DNA from: an uncultured Clostridium sp.
GTDB taxonomy: Bacteria > Bacillota > Clostridia > Clostridiales > Clostridiaceae
Assembly (NCBI GenBank): GCA_900547475.1
Contig: URGW01000031.1
Location: forward strand, 1-47,510
Direction of reading: 5' to 3'
Length of the DNA: 47,510 bases
Shown here: positions 27,309 to 35,513 of the stretch, piece by piece
Position numbering within the stretch: the stretch's first letter is position 1
Layout: every line of letters starts with the position of its first letter
Position numbers and translations under genes: made by a program
The notes under the pieces: generated by a model
What the model was told of the DNA's origin: nothing
What the model saw: the letters and a program-made list of their open reading frames with translations, nothing else
Databases searched by the model: none

Positions 27309-27326
27309 TATAATAAAAGTATAGAC
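27309..27326 (+). promoter_or_regulatory. -10 box with adjacent GntR/UTRA-type operator before GH1 gene
   Basis: TATAAT (27309-27314) is followed by GTATAGAC (27319-27326), a match to GTnTAnAC located about where transcription should start. No good -35 is seen. The operator context AAGTATAGACA is identical to that before the ROK gene. Confidence 0.45.
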
Positions 27327-27388
27327 ATATTAACAAAAGATATATATAATTATGGTGAAAAAGGAATTTGAAGTTTTAGGAGGAAATT

Positions 27389-28786
27389 ATGGATAAGAAA
27401 TATATATTCCCAGAAAATTTTTGGTGGGGGTCAGCAACATCAGGACCACAATCAGAAGGAGCGTTTAATAAACCACATAAAAGTGTATTTGATTATTGGT
27501 ATGAAGTAGAGCCAGAAGCTTTTTTTGATAGGGTAGGACCAGAAGTAACATCTAATTTTTATAATAGCTATAAGGAAGATTTAGCTATGCTTAATGAAAT
27601 TGGATTAAATAGTTTTAGAACATCAATACAATGGACAAGACTTATAAAGAATTTAGAAACTGGAGAACCTGATGAAGATGGAGTAAGATTCTATAATGAT
27701 GTTATAGATGAAACTATTAAAAATGGGATGATTCCAGTTATGAATTTACATCATTTTGATTTACCAGTTGAGTTATATGATAAATATGGTGGATGGACAT
27801 CAAAGCATGTTGTTGATTTATTTGTAAAATTTGCAGAAACGGCATTTAAGTTATTTAGCGATAGAGTAAAGTACTGGACAACTTTTAATGAACCAATGGT
27901 AGTTGTAGAAGGACAATATTTATATGAGTTCCATTATCCTAAGCTAGTAGATGGAGCAAAAGCTATACAAGCTATGTATAATATAAATCTAGCATCAGCA
28001 AAAGCTATTAGTAAGTTTAATGAATTAGGTTGCAAGGAAGAGGGAGGAAAGATAGGTATAGTACTAAATTTAACTCCAGCTTATCCAAGAAGTAATAGTG
28101 AAGAGGATTTATATGCATCTAAGGTTGCAGATACAATATTTAATTATTCTTTCTTAGATCCAGCTGTAAAGGGTGAATTCCCAAGTCTTTTAGTTGAATT
28201 ATTAAAAGAAGATAATATATTATGGGAAAATACTAGCGAAGAATTAGAGATTATAAAAAATAATACTATAGATTTCTTAGGTGTAAATTACTATCAACCA
28301 AGAAGAGTAAAAGCAAAAGAGTCAGAAGTTGATAATACTAAAGGCTGGATGCCAGAAAAGTATTTTGATTATTATGATATGCCAGGAAAAAGAATGAATC
28401 CGTATAGGGGTTGGGAGATATATCCTCAGGCAATGTATGATATTGCAATAAATATTAGAGATAACTATAACAATATTCCATGGTACATTTCAGAAAATGG
28501 AATGGGTGTTGAAGGAGAAGAAAAATATATAGGCGAAGATGGTTCTATACAAGATGATTATAGAATTGAGTTCTTTGAAGAGCATTTGCAATACTTACAC
28601 AAGGGGATAGAAGATGGTTCAAATTGTTTTGGATATCATTCTTGGACTCCAATAGACTGTTGGTCGTGGTGTAATGCATATAAAAATAGGTATGGATATA
28701 TTGCAGTAGATCTAGAAACTCAAAAGAAAACTATAAAAAAATCAGGTATATGGATTAAAGAAGTATCAAAAAATAATGGATTTTAA
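27389..28786 (+). CDS. GH1 family glycosidase (beta-glycosidase or 6-phospho-beta-glycosidase)
   Basis: 465-aa cytoplasmic TIM-barrel retaining glycosidase, with AGGAGG just before the start. The acid/base is Glu168 in TFNEP and the nucleophile is Glu369 in ISENG. In the substrate-recognition segment WSWCNAYKNRYG, the Glu that binds O4/O6 of free sugars in classical beta-glucosidases is Ser, as in 6-phospho-beta-galactosidase LacG. However, the Lys two before the Tyr, used for phosphate, is Asn here, with a Lys one position earlier. So phospho-specificity is suggested but not certain. In context it splits beta-mannosides, cellobiose-type ends or their 6-phosphates, working with the ROK kinase. 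Confidence 0.9.
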   Translation: MDKKYIFPENFWWGSATSGPQSEGAFNKPHKSVFDYWYEVEPEAFFDRVGPEVTSNFYNSYKEDLAMLNEIGLNSFRTSIQWTRLIKNLETGEPDEDGVRFYNDVIDETIKNGMIPVMNLHHFDLPVELYDKYGGWTSKHVVDLFVKFAETAFKLFSDRVKYWTTFNEPMVVVEGQYLYEFHYPKLVDGAKAIQAMYNINLASAKAISKFNELGCKEEGGKIGIVLNLTPAYPRSNSEEDLYASKVADTIFNYSFLDPAVKGEFPSLLVELLKEDNILWENTSEELEIIKNNTIDFLGVNYYQPRRVKAKESEVDNTKGWMPEKYFDYYDMPGKRMNPYRGWEIYPQAMYDIAINIRDNYNNIPWYISENGMGVEGEEKYIGEDGSIQDDYRIEFFEEHLQYLHKGIEDGSNCFGYHSWTPIDCWSWCNAYKNRYGYIAVDLETQKKTIKKSGIWIKEVSKNNGF

Positions 28787-28789
28787 TTA

Positions 28790-28832
28790 ATAAATGGAGA
28801 GAAGCAAATAGATTCTCTCCATTATTTTTTTT
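28790..28832 (+). terminator. Rho-independent terminator after GH1 gene
   Basis: An 11-bp stem AATGGAGAGAA/TTCTCTCCATT (28793-28803 with 28813-28823) is followed by a T-rich run. Confidence 0.88.
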
Positions 28833-28954
28833 ATGAAAGTAAACCAAAAATATGTAATTATAAATAAATTATACGATTTATAAATCAAAATTAGGGTGTA
28901 ATGTTAAAAGAATAGAATAGTTAATTAAAAGTTTGTAAAATTAATTTGTAAACA

Positions 28955-28968
28955 GGAAAACGTTTGCT
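28955..28968 (+). promoter_or_regulatory. Candidate cre (CcpA) site before sugar ABC operon
   Basis: GGAAAACGTTTGCT fits the cre consensus TGWAANCGNTNWCA at 8 of 11 defined positions, with the central CG and an AAAACGTTT core intact. It lies 41 nt before the start codon, downstream of any normal promoter position, so it would act as a roadblock. Catabolite repression is inferred. Confidence 0.45.
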
Positions 28969-29008
28969 GATAAGGTAAGAAAGATATTTATTAAAGGGGA
29001 GAATTAGA

Positions 29009-30304
29009 ATGAAAAAAAGATTATTAAGTATCATTTGTGCAAGTGCAATAGTTACATCACTTTTCGCAGGATGTTCATCAACATCAAGTAGTGGTGAATC
29101 TGGCAAAGGGGAAGTTACTTTAAAAGTTCTAACACATAGAACTGATATAAAAGATACTGTGTTAAAAGCAGTTGGTGATAAGTACTATGAAGAAAAAGGT
29201 GTAAAAATTGAGTGGGAAGCAATAACTGATTATGAAAGTATTGTTCAAACAAGAATGAATACTCAAGATTATGGAGATGTATTAAATATATTACCAGCTT
29301 TTAAAGCAGATGAATTAGGAGAGTTCTTTGAACCATTTGGAACAGTAGATGAATATAGTGATTATGTTGGAATATCTCAAAGAGCAGATGGAGATACAGT
29401 TTATGGGTTACCTAATGGTTTAGGAGCAAATGGAATAGTTTATAACAAAAAGGTGTTTGCTGAAGCGGGTTATGAGGAGTTCCCAAAAACTTTAGATGAA
29501 TTATATGATGCATTAGGAAAAATTAAAGCTGGACAAGAAGGTGTAGTTCCAGTTGCAATAAACTCAGCAGATATGTGGCCATTAAGCCAATATGATTCCG
29601 TGTCTTCATTAATTTATGGAAACCCTTATTACTATAGAGATATGTGTAAAATAGATAATCCATTATTAGCAGGAGCACCAACAGGAGATATGTTAGAAAT
29701 ACTTTATAAGTTTGTTAGTGAAGGTTGGGTTGAAGAAGATTTAGCTACAACTAACTGGGAACAATCAAAAGTTGATATGGCTAATGCTAAAGTTGGTATG
29801 ATGACACTAGGTATGTGGGCAGTTCCACAAATCCAAGGTGTAAGCGAAGATACTGAGGATGATATTGGTATGGCACCATTCCCTGCAGATAATTCAGGTA
29901 AGTTAAAGGCTGAAGCTGGTCCAGATAACTATTTAGGTGTAAGTAAATACTCTAAGCATAAAGAAGAAGCTAAAGATTTTGCTATATACTTTGCTAATTC
30001 ATTAGACTATTTAGATGATTCAGCATTTATTCCTGCTAATAAAAATGTTACTTCAAACAACGAAATGGTTAAGGGATATCAAGAATCAGGAGTTGAGTTA
30101 ATGTTTGCAGATCCAGCAGAAGCTGATCAAGCATCAAGTGACTTAACAACAGAAATAGCAAATGAATCAGGAGTTAAGTTCTGGGTTGGTGAGTATATCC
30201 AAAATGCTGTAATTGCAGCTAAGAAGAGCAGAGCAGACTTTGAAAAAGTAGTAAATGACTATAATGATAAATGGATGACTAACAAGGAAAAGTTATCTAA
30301 ATAA
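29009..30304 (+). CDS. Sugar ABC transporter substrate-binding lipoprotein, family 1
   Basis: 431-aa extracellular binding protein. The signal peptide ends in lipobox LFAGC, with Cys22 the lipidated residue, followed by a Ser-rich linker. The mature domain starts VLTHRTDIKD and shares its layout with the sensor-type proteins at 10063 and 24014, but those lack the lipobox. A PNGLGANGIVYNKKVF segment is typical of this class. It is followed by a hairpin and two permeases. In the mannan setting it likely binds manno-oligosaccharides, as does the equivalent protein in Roseburia. Its own ATPase is not encoded here. The AAGGGG site lies 9 nt before the start. Confidence 0.93.
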   Translation: MKKRLLSIICASAIVTSLFAGCSSTSSSGESGKGEVTLKVLTHRTDIKDTVLKAVGDKYYEEKGVKIEWEAITDYESIVQTRMNTQDYGDVLNILPAFKADELGEFFEPFGTVDEYSDYVGISQRADGDTVYGLPNGLGANGIVYNKKVFAEAGYEEFPKTLDELYDALGKIKAGQEGVVPVAINSADMWPLSQYDSVSSLIYGNPYYYRDMCKIDNPLLAGAPTGDMLEILYKFVSEGWVEEDLATTNWEQSKVDMANAKVGMMTLGMWAVPQIQGVSEDTEDDIGMAPFPADNSGKLKAEAGPDNYLGVSKYSKHKEEAKDFAIYFANSLDYLDDSAFIPANKNVTSNNEMVKGYQESGVELMFADPAEADQASSDLTTEIANESGVKFWVGEYIQNAVIAAKKSRADFEKVVNDYNDKWMTNKEKLSK

Positions 30305-30324
30305 TAATTAATGTTAATAGCAGC

Positions 30325-30346
30325 GGGGAGTGCTAAGACACTCCCT
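30325..30346 (+). promoter_or_regulatory. Intergenic hairpin after binding-protein gene
   Basis: GGGAGTG/CACTCCC (30326-30332 with 30339-30345) with a 6-nt loop and no T-run. Like the hairpin at 2174 it lies between a binding-protein gene and its permeases, fitting differential mRNA stability. Confidence 0.55.
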
Positions 30347-30442
30347 CAATTATTAAAGATATTTAGAATATAAAAGTCTCTAAATTAATGTAAATAGAGC
30401 ATGTGAATAATAAAGGAAAGAAGTCGTAAAGGGGGAAAAAAT

Positions 30443-31327
30443 GTGTTTAAAAATGTAAGTTACAAAACACAAAGGAAATTTATAATAGCACTATTCTTAG
30501 CAATTCCACTTACATTACTGTTTGTATTTACATATTTACCGGCAATAAATATGATATCTTACAGTTTTACTAATTGGAAAGGGTATGGGGCAAAGACGTT
30601 TATTGGATTTGAGAACTATATAAATATATTTAGTGACCCAGAAGTTTTCTCAGTATTAAAAAATAGTTTATATTATTTTGTTGGTGGCTTAATACAATTA
30701 GGTTTAGCTTTCGTATTTGCAGTAATAATTAACTCTAAAATTAAAGGTAAAGATTTCTTTAAATCATTGTTCTTTTTCCCTTATTTAATCAATGGTGTTG
30801 CAATATCATTAATGTTTTTATTCTTCTTTCAACCAAATGGAACATTAGATACTGTACTTAACATGTTAGGGTTAGATAGTATAATTAGACAATGGCTTGG
30901 AGATGCACAATATGTTAATTTTTCTTTAGCATTTACATCAATTTGGAGATTTTTTGGATATAACTTCATAATTTTCTTAGGAGCACTTCAATCAATTTCT
31001 GATGAAGTTTTAGAAGCAGCAGATTTAGATGGAGCTGGTGATTGGCATAAGATTAGATATATTTATATACCTTCTGTTAAGAGAATAATTCAATTAAATT
31101 TAATATTAAATATTTCAGGAGCAATTTCAGTATTTGAAATACCATATATAATGACAGGTGGATCAAATGGAAGTTCTACATTCGTAATAGAAACAATAAA
31201 AACTGCCTTTACTTATAATAAGGTTGGTAAAGCTTCTGCAATGGCTGTTGTAGTAATGATTATTGTTGCAGCAGTGGCATTAATTCAAAATATATTCTTT
31301 AAGGAGGAGAAGGAATATGCAAAGTAA
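30443..31327 (+). CDS. Sugar ABC transporter permease, MalF/UgpA type
   Basis: 294-aa membrane subunit with six hydrophobic segments and the EAA loop EVLEAADLDGAGDWHKIRYI. The start is the GTG at 30443, 7 nt after GGGGG; no in-frame ATG lies before the first helix. An ATG two bases earlier is out of frame and reads only five codons. The gene overlaps the next permease by 11 nt. It forms the translocation pore with that protein and needs a separate ATPase. Confidence 0.92.
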   Translation: MFKNVSYKTQRKFIIALFLAIPLTLLFVFTYLPAINMISYSFTNWKGYGAKTFIGFENYINIFSDPEVFSVLKNSLYYFVGGLIQLGLAFVFAVIINSKIKGKDFFKSLFFFPYLINGVAISLMFLFFFQPNGTLDTVLNMLGLDSIIRQWLGDAQYVNFSLAFTSIWRFFGYNFIIFLGALQSISDEVLEAADLDGAGDWHKIRYIYIPSVKRIIQLNLILNISGAISVFEIPYIMTGGSNGSSTFVIETIKTAFTYNKVGKASAMAVVVMIIVAAVALIQNIFFKEEKEYAK

Positions 31328-32207
31328 TACTGAAGTAAATGTAGCAAAAGTCAAAATGGATAAAGAATTATTTGTATTACGAGCTAAAAGTATATTTTTT
31401 AAAGTGCTCAAATACACAGCATTAATATTAGCAGCAATAGTTTTTATTCTTCCTATACTAACAATATTTTTAGCATCATTTAAGGAATATAATGAGTTTT
31501 ACTCAACTAATAAATTATCATTACCAGCGAGTTTCTTGAATTTAGATAATTTCAAAACAGCATTTATTCAAGGTGGAATGCTGAGAGGATTCTTTAATAC
31601 AGCATTCATAATGGTGATATCATTATCTGGTACAATTTTAATGGGAGCAATGGTTGCTTATGTATTACACAGATTTGATTTTAAGTTAAAGAAAGTAATA
31701 TTACTGTTATATATGGTACCAATGTTTTTACCAATGGTAACTACTCAGGTTGCTACATTCCAAATAATGAGTAGACTTGGATTATATAATAGTTTATGGG
31801 CTCCAATAGTTCTTTATTTAGGGGCAGATGTTATGAGTATATTCATAATGATGCAGTTTATGGATTCTATTCCATACTCAAATGATGAAGCTGCAATGCT
31901 TGAAGGAGCATCATATTTCTATATATTTAGAAAGCTAATTATTCCACTATTAAAGCCAGCTATAGCAACAATTATAATAATACGTGGCGTCGGAATTTAT
32001 AATGATTTCTATACACCATTCCTTTATGCGCCTGGAGAAGAGATGGGAACATTAGCAACATCACTTTATAAGTTTATGGGACCATATGGGGGACAATGGA
32101 ATGTTATATGTGCAGGGGTTATATTAATAATGATTCCAACATTAATAGTATTCTTAGCATTACAAAAATATATTTATAACGGATTCACAGCAGGAGCCGT
32201 AAAATAA
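31317..32207 (+). CDS. Sugar ABC transporter permease, MalG/UgpE type
   Basis: 296-aa second pore subunit. An AGGAGGAGAAGG site in the end of the preceding gene drives ATG 31317. A cytoplasmic N-terminus of about 30 residues is followed by six helices; the EAA loop is DEAAMLEGASYFYIFRKLIIPLLKPA. The C-terminal ending YNGFTAGAVK is typical of the MalG/CUT1 class. The next gene starts 9 nt downstream, so the operon continues. Confidence 0.93.
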   Translation: MQSNTEVNVAKVKMDKELFVLRAKSIFFKVLKYTALILAAIVFILPILTIFLASFKEYNEFYSTNKLSLPASFLNLDNFKTAFIQGGMLRGFFNTAFIMVISLSGTILMGAMVAYVLHRFDFKLKKVILLLYMVPMFLPMVTTQVATFQIMSRLGLYNSLWAPIVLYLGADVMSIFIMMQFMDSIPYSNDEAAMLEGASYFYIFRKLIIPLLKPAIATIIIIRGVGIYNDFYTPFLYAPGEEMGTLATSLYKFMGPYGGQWNVICAGVILIMIPTLIVFLALQKYIYNGFTAGAVK

Positions 32208-32216
32208 GGTGATGAA

Positions 32217-32822
32217 ATGAGAGAAAAGACATTTAGGTTCGTTCACATTTTATATGTTTTATTAATAACAAATATATTATCAATTTTATATTTATTATTA
32301 GGATTGTTTTCAGTAACATTAGTTCCAGTAATATTCACTAATATAGAAATTTCAACAATGTTATTTAATGATGAAATTGATGGATATTCAGGAATTTTAC
32401 AGATATTTAATTCTCGAATGAAAATGTATTTTATTGAAAATAAAAAATCAACTTTTTTAACTGGATTTTATGCATTAACATTAGTTGTAGCAATGTTAAT
32501 GCTAAGAAGAATTGATTTACCCATAGCTAGTGTGTTAAATTATTTCTTTGCATATTTATATGTAGTTATAGCTATATATTGGGGGTATTATTCTTTATAT
32601 GTTATAATTAAAGAAAAACCAATAAGATATATAGATGCATTGGCAATAATGTGTATGTATCCTAAAAAGCTATTAACTACCATTGGATTTTTTATACTAT
32701 TTATGGTTTTGGCCATATTTAGAAAGGAATTTTTAGTAATATTAGCAATTGCAATAATTTCAGCTGTATTTGTAAAAATAAATAGAAGTACAATTGAATC
32801 AGTAAAGATAAATATTAGTTAA
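32217..32822 (+). CDS. DUF624 / YesL-like membrane protein
   Basis: 201-aa integral membrane protein with about five hydrophobic segments (roughly 10-45, 80-97, 102-128, 150-168, 170-188). Position right after the MalG-type permease, size, and the opening pattern suggest the DUF624 family, whose member YesL sits beside the YesM/YesN sensor and sugar ABC genes in Bacillus. Function is unknown; a role as an importer accessory is a guess. A ribosome site of AAGGTGATGAA type lies in the end of the permease region. A terminator follows directly. Confidence 0.6.
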   Translation: MREKTFRFVHILYVLLITNILSILYLLLGLFSVTLVPVIFTNIEISTMLFNDEIDGYSGILQIFNSRMKMYFIENKKSTFLTGFYALTLVVAMLMLRRIDLPIASVLNYFFAYLYVVIAIYWGYYSLYVIIKEKPIRYIDALAIMCMYPKKLLTTIGFFILFMVLAIFRKEFLVILAIAIISAVFVKINRSTIESVKINIS

Positions 32823-32827
32823 ATAAG

Positions 32828-32868
32828 ATCTCAAGTTGAATTAAATAAAAATCAACTTGAGATTTTTA
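32828..32868 (+). terminator. Rho-independent terminator after sugar ABC operon
   Basis: A perfect 12-bp stem (32828-32839 with 32852-32863) with a 12-nt loop and a T-run. Confidence 0.9.
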
Positions 32869-32937
32869 TTTTAAAATATAAAAAACATACAAATATTCTT
32901 AAAAGTTAGCAATAAATATGATTTTAGGGTTAATTAA

Positions 32938-32966
32938 TTGAATGAGTGAAAATGTTACCATATCAT
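32938..32966 (+). promoter_or_regulatory. Sigma-A promoter of epimerase-phosphorylase operon
   Basis: TTGAAT (32938-32943), a 17-nt spacer, and TATCAT (32961-32966), about 60 nt before the epimerase start. Confidence 0.5.
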
Positions 32967-33026
32967 AATTATATAGACTATTACTTACGTTTAGATTTGA
33001 ATTTATATGGAGTGGAGGATATTTAA

Positions 33027-34199
33027 ATGGTTTATGAGCTAAGAAAAAAAGCAGAAGAAGAATTATTAAATCATATAGCACCTTTTTGGCTTAAGCTAAT
33101 TGATAATGAAAATGGTGGATTTTATGGCGAAGTAAGTTATGATTTGAAGATTAATAAGGAAAGTGTTAAGGGTGGAATCCAAACTTCAAGAATATTATGG
33201 TTCTTTTCAGCTGCGTATTGTGCAACAAAGAATGAAGAATATAAGAAGGCTGCAACTCATATTTATGAGTTTTTAAGAGATAAGTTGTTTGATAAAGAGT
33301 TTAATGGTGTATATTGGATGTTAGATTATAAAGGGAATCCAAGTGATACAAGAAAGCATATTTATTGTCAGGCTTTTGCTATATATGCATTAAGTGAATA
33401 TTATAAAGCAACTGCTGATAAAGAAGCCTTAGACTTAGCAATGAATTTATTTTCATTAATTGAAAGCAAAGGATTTAATAAAGAAAATTCAGCATATTTA
33501 GAAGAGTTTGATAGGGAGTGGAATATTACTCCAAATGAAATGCTAAGTGAAAATGGTGTTATTGCAGAAATAACAACTAATACTCATTTACATGTCTTAG
33601 AAGGATATACTACTCTTTATGAGGTAACAAAGGATTCTAGAGTTGGAGAAAGGTTAAAAGAGTTAATATATACTTTCTATAATAAAATTTATGACAAAGA
33701 AGAGCATTATTTGAAGATATTCTTTGATAATAAGTGGAATACAATTATTGATGTAAAATCATATGGTCATGATATAGAAGCAAGTTGGCTTATTGATGAT
33801 GCCTATAAGTTATTGGGTCTAAAAGATGAAAATATTGAAAAGATGATTGTTGATATTGCATATAAAATTAAAGAACAAATTCAAGAAGATGGTTCATTAA
33901 TAAATGAAGCAGAAAATGGAGTTAAAGATTTTACTCGTGTATGGTGGGTACAAGTTGAAGCAATGATTGGATATTTAAATGCATATGAAAGAACTCATGA
34001 TGAGAGTCTTTTAAAAATAATAGATAAATTAATGACTTATACTATGGCAACTATGGTTGATCCAAGAGAAGGTGGAGAATGGTATTGGTCAATAGAAGCA
34101 GATGGTAAACCAACAGAGAGAAGCGTTATTGAACCGTGGAAGGCATCATATCATAATGGAAGATTTTGTTTAGAATTTATGAAGAGAATAGGAGAATAA
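33027..34199 (+). CDS. Cellobiose/mannobiose 2-epimerase (AGE superfamily)
   Basis: 390-aa cytoplasmic enzyme of (alpha/alpha)6-barrel type that converts the reducing-end mannose of beta-1,4-mannobiose to glucose, giving mannosylglucose. Visible family residues: THLHVLEGY with His187 and His189, GHDIEAS with His248 and Glu251, the VWWVQVEAM segment, and a C-terminal YHNGR with the final catalytic His. It ends 3 nt before a GH130 phosphorylase gene, the enzyme that uses its product; this pairing is well known from mannan pathways of Bacteroides, Ruminococcus and Roseburia. GGAGG lies upstream of the start. N-acetylglucosamine 2-epimerase is less likely given the context. Confidence 0.9.
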   Translation: MVYELRKKAEEELLNHIAPFWLKLIDNENGGFYGEVSYDLKINKESVKGGIQTSRILWFFSAAYCATKNEEYKKAATHIYEFLRDKLFDKEFNGVYWMLDYKGNPSDTRKHIYCQAFAIYALSEYYKATADKEALDLAMNLFSLIESKGFNKENSAYLEEFDREWNITPNEMLSENGVIAEITTNTHLHVLEGYTTLYEVTKDSRVGERLKELIYTFYNKIYDKEEHYLKIFFDNKWNTIIDVKSYGHDIEASWLIDDAYKLLGLKDENIEKMIVDIAYKIKEQIQEDGSLINEAENGVKDFTRVWWVQVEAMIGYLNAYERTHDESLLKIIDKLMTYTMATMVDPREGGEWYWSIEADGKPTERSVIEPWKASYHNGRFCLEFMKRIGE

Positions 34200-34202
34200 G
34201 AA

Positions 34203-35381
34203 ATGATACATGAAAGATATTATACATTAAAAGAAGAACAGGAAAAATTAATAACAAGAAAAAATGAAGTTCACACTACTTGGTACAATGGTGTTTATGA
34301 TAGATATAAATATCCAGTAATAACCAGACATCATGTTCCAATTGAATGGAGATTTGATTTAAATAAAGAAACTAATCCATACTTCATGGAAAGACTAGGT
34401 ATTAATGCAACATTAAATGCTGGAGCTATTTATTTAAATGGTAAATACTATTTAGTTGTAAGAACAGAGGGGTTAGATAGAAAATCAATTTTTGCTTTAG
34501 CATCAAGTGAAAATGGAATTGATAATTTTAGATTTGAATCTTTAATACAGTGGGAAGATATTTGTCAAGAAGAAACTAATATTTATGATATGAGACTTGT
34601 AAAACATGAGGATGGATATATATATGGGATTTATTGTTCTGAAAGAAAAGATCCAGATGCAGCTTTTGGAGATACATCTTCAGCGGTAGCTCAAGCAGGA
34701 TTAGTTAGAACTACTGATTTAAAAACTTGGGAAAGACTACCTGATATAAAGACTCCATCTCCTCAACAAAGAAATGTTGTGTTACATCCTGAGTTTGTTG
34801 AAGGAAAATATTTATTATATACTAGACCACAAGATGGATTCATTTCAACTGGTTCAGGTGGAGGTATTGCTTATGGATACTGTGATGATATGACTAATCC
34901 AGTTGTTAATGAAGAGAAGATAATGCATGAAAAGAAATATCATACAGTTTATGAAGTTAAAAATGGACAAGGGCCAGCACCTATTAAAACAGAAAAAGGT
35001 TGGATACATATAGGTCATGGTGTAAGAAATACAGCAGCTGGTTTAAGATATGTTCTTTATACCTTTGCAACAGACTTAGAAGAGCCAACAAAGATTATTG
35101 CATTACCAGGAGGACATTTTATAGCTCCTTATGATAATGAAAGAGTTGGAGATGTATCTAATGTAATATTCTGTAATGGACTTACTGTTGATGAAGATAA
35201 TAATGTAAATATTTATTATGCATCTAGTGATACTAGATTACATGTTGCTACAACTACTGTAGATAAGTTAATTGATTATACATTCAATACCCCACAAGAT
35301 CCATATAGATCACTTTTATGCACAGCACAAAGACAAGAGCTTATTGAAAAAAATGAAGAATTGTTAAAGAGTGAAAACTAG
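34203..35381 (+). CDS. 4-O-beta-D-mannosyl-D-glucose phosphorylase, GH130 (subfamily 1-like)
   Basis: 392-aa five-bladed beta-propeller enzyme that splits mannosylglucose with phosphate to mannose 1-phosphate and glucose. The proton donor is likely Asp129 in YDMRLVK. The VVLHPEFVEGKYLLYTRPQDGF stretch and the GHGVRNTAAGLRY stretch carry the phosphate-binding Arg/His residues expected for the family. Length matches the roughly 390-aa mannosylglucose phosphorylases (RaMP1 type) and not the shorter oligosaccharide enzymes. It is translationally coupled to the epimerase, with GGAGAA at the end of that gene. No signal peptide. Confidence 0.93.
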   Translation: MIHERYYTLKEEQEKLITRKNEVHTTWYNGVYDRYKYPVITRHHVPIEWRFDLNKETNPYFMERLGINATLNAGAIYLNGKYYLVVRTEGLDRKSIFALASSENGIDNFRFESLIQWEDICQEETNIYDMRLVKHEDGYIYGIYCSERKDPDAAFGDTSSAVAQAGLVRTTDLKTWERLPDIKTPSPQQRNVVLHPEFVEGKYLLYTRPQDGFISTGSGGGIAYGYCDDMTNPVVNEEKIMHEKKYHTVYEVKNGQGPAPIKTEKGWIHIGHGVRNTAAGLRYVLYTFATDLEEPTKIIALPGGHFIAPYDNERVGDVSNVIFCNGLTVDEDNNVNIYYASSDTRLHVATTTVDKLIDYTFNTPQDPYRSLLCTAQRQELIEKNEELLKSEN

Positions 35382-35385
35382 AGTT

Positions 35386-35428
35386 AAAGAAAGGTTTATT
35401 GCATAAATGCAATGAATCTTTCTTTTTA
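35386..35428 (+). terminator. Terminator after GH130 operon
   Basis: A long stem (AAAGAAAGGTTTATTGCA against the sequence up to 35425, a few G-T or mismatched pairs) with a TAAA loop and a TTTTT tail. Confidence 0.8.
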
Positions 35429-35513
35429 TGTATAATTAGAAACAATCATTAATTGTTATAAATGCATACTATAGTTAATATAATAGTACAAATATTAATA
35501 AAGGTAGGTTATA

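Noticed and set aside
30441..30458. ATG two bases before the GTG start of the MalF-type permease
   Set aside because: It reads only five codons before a stop. The GTG is in the permease frame with good ribosome-site spacing.
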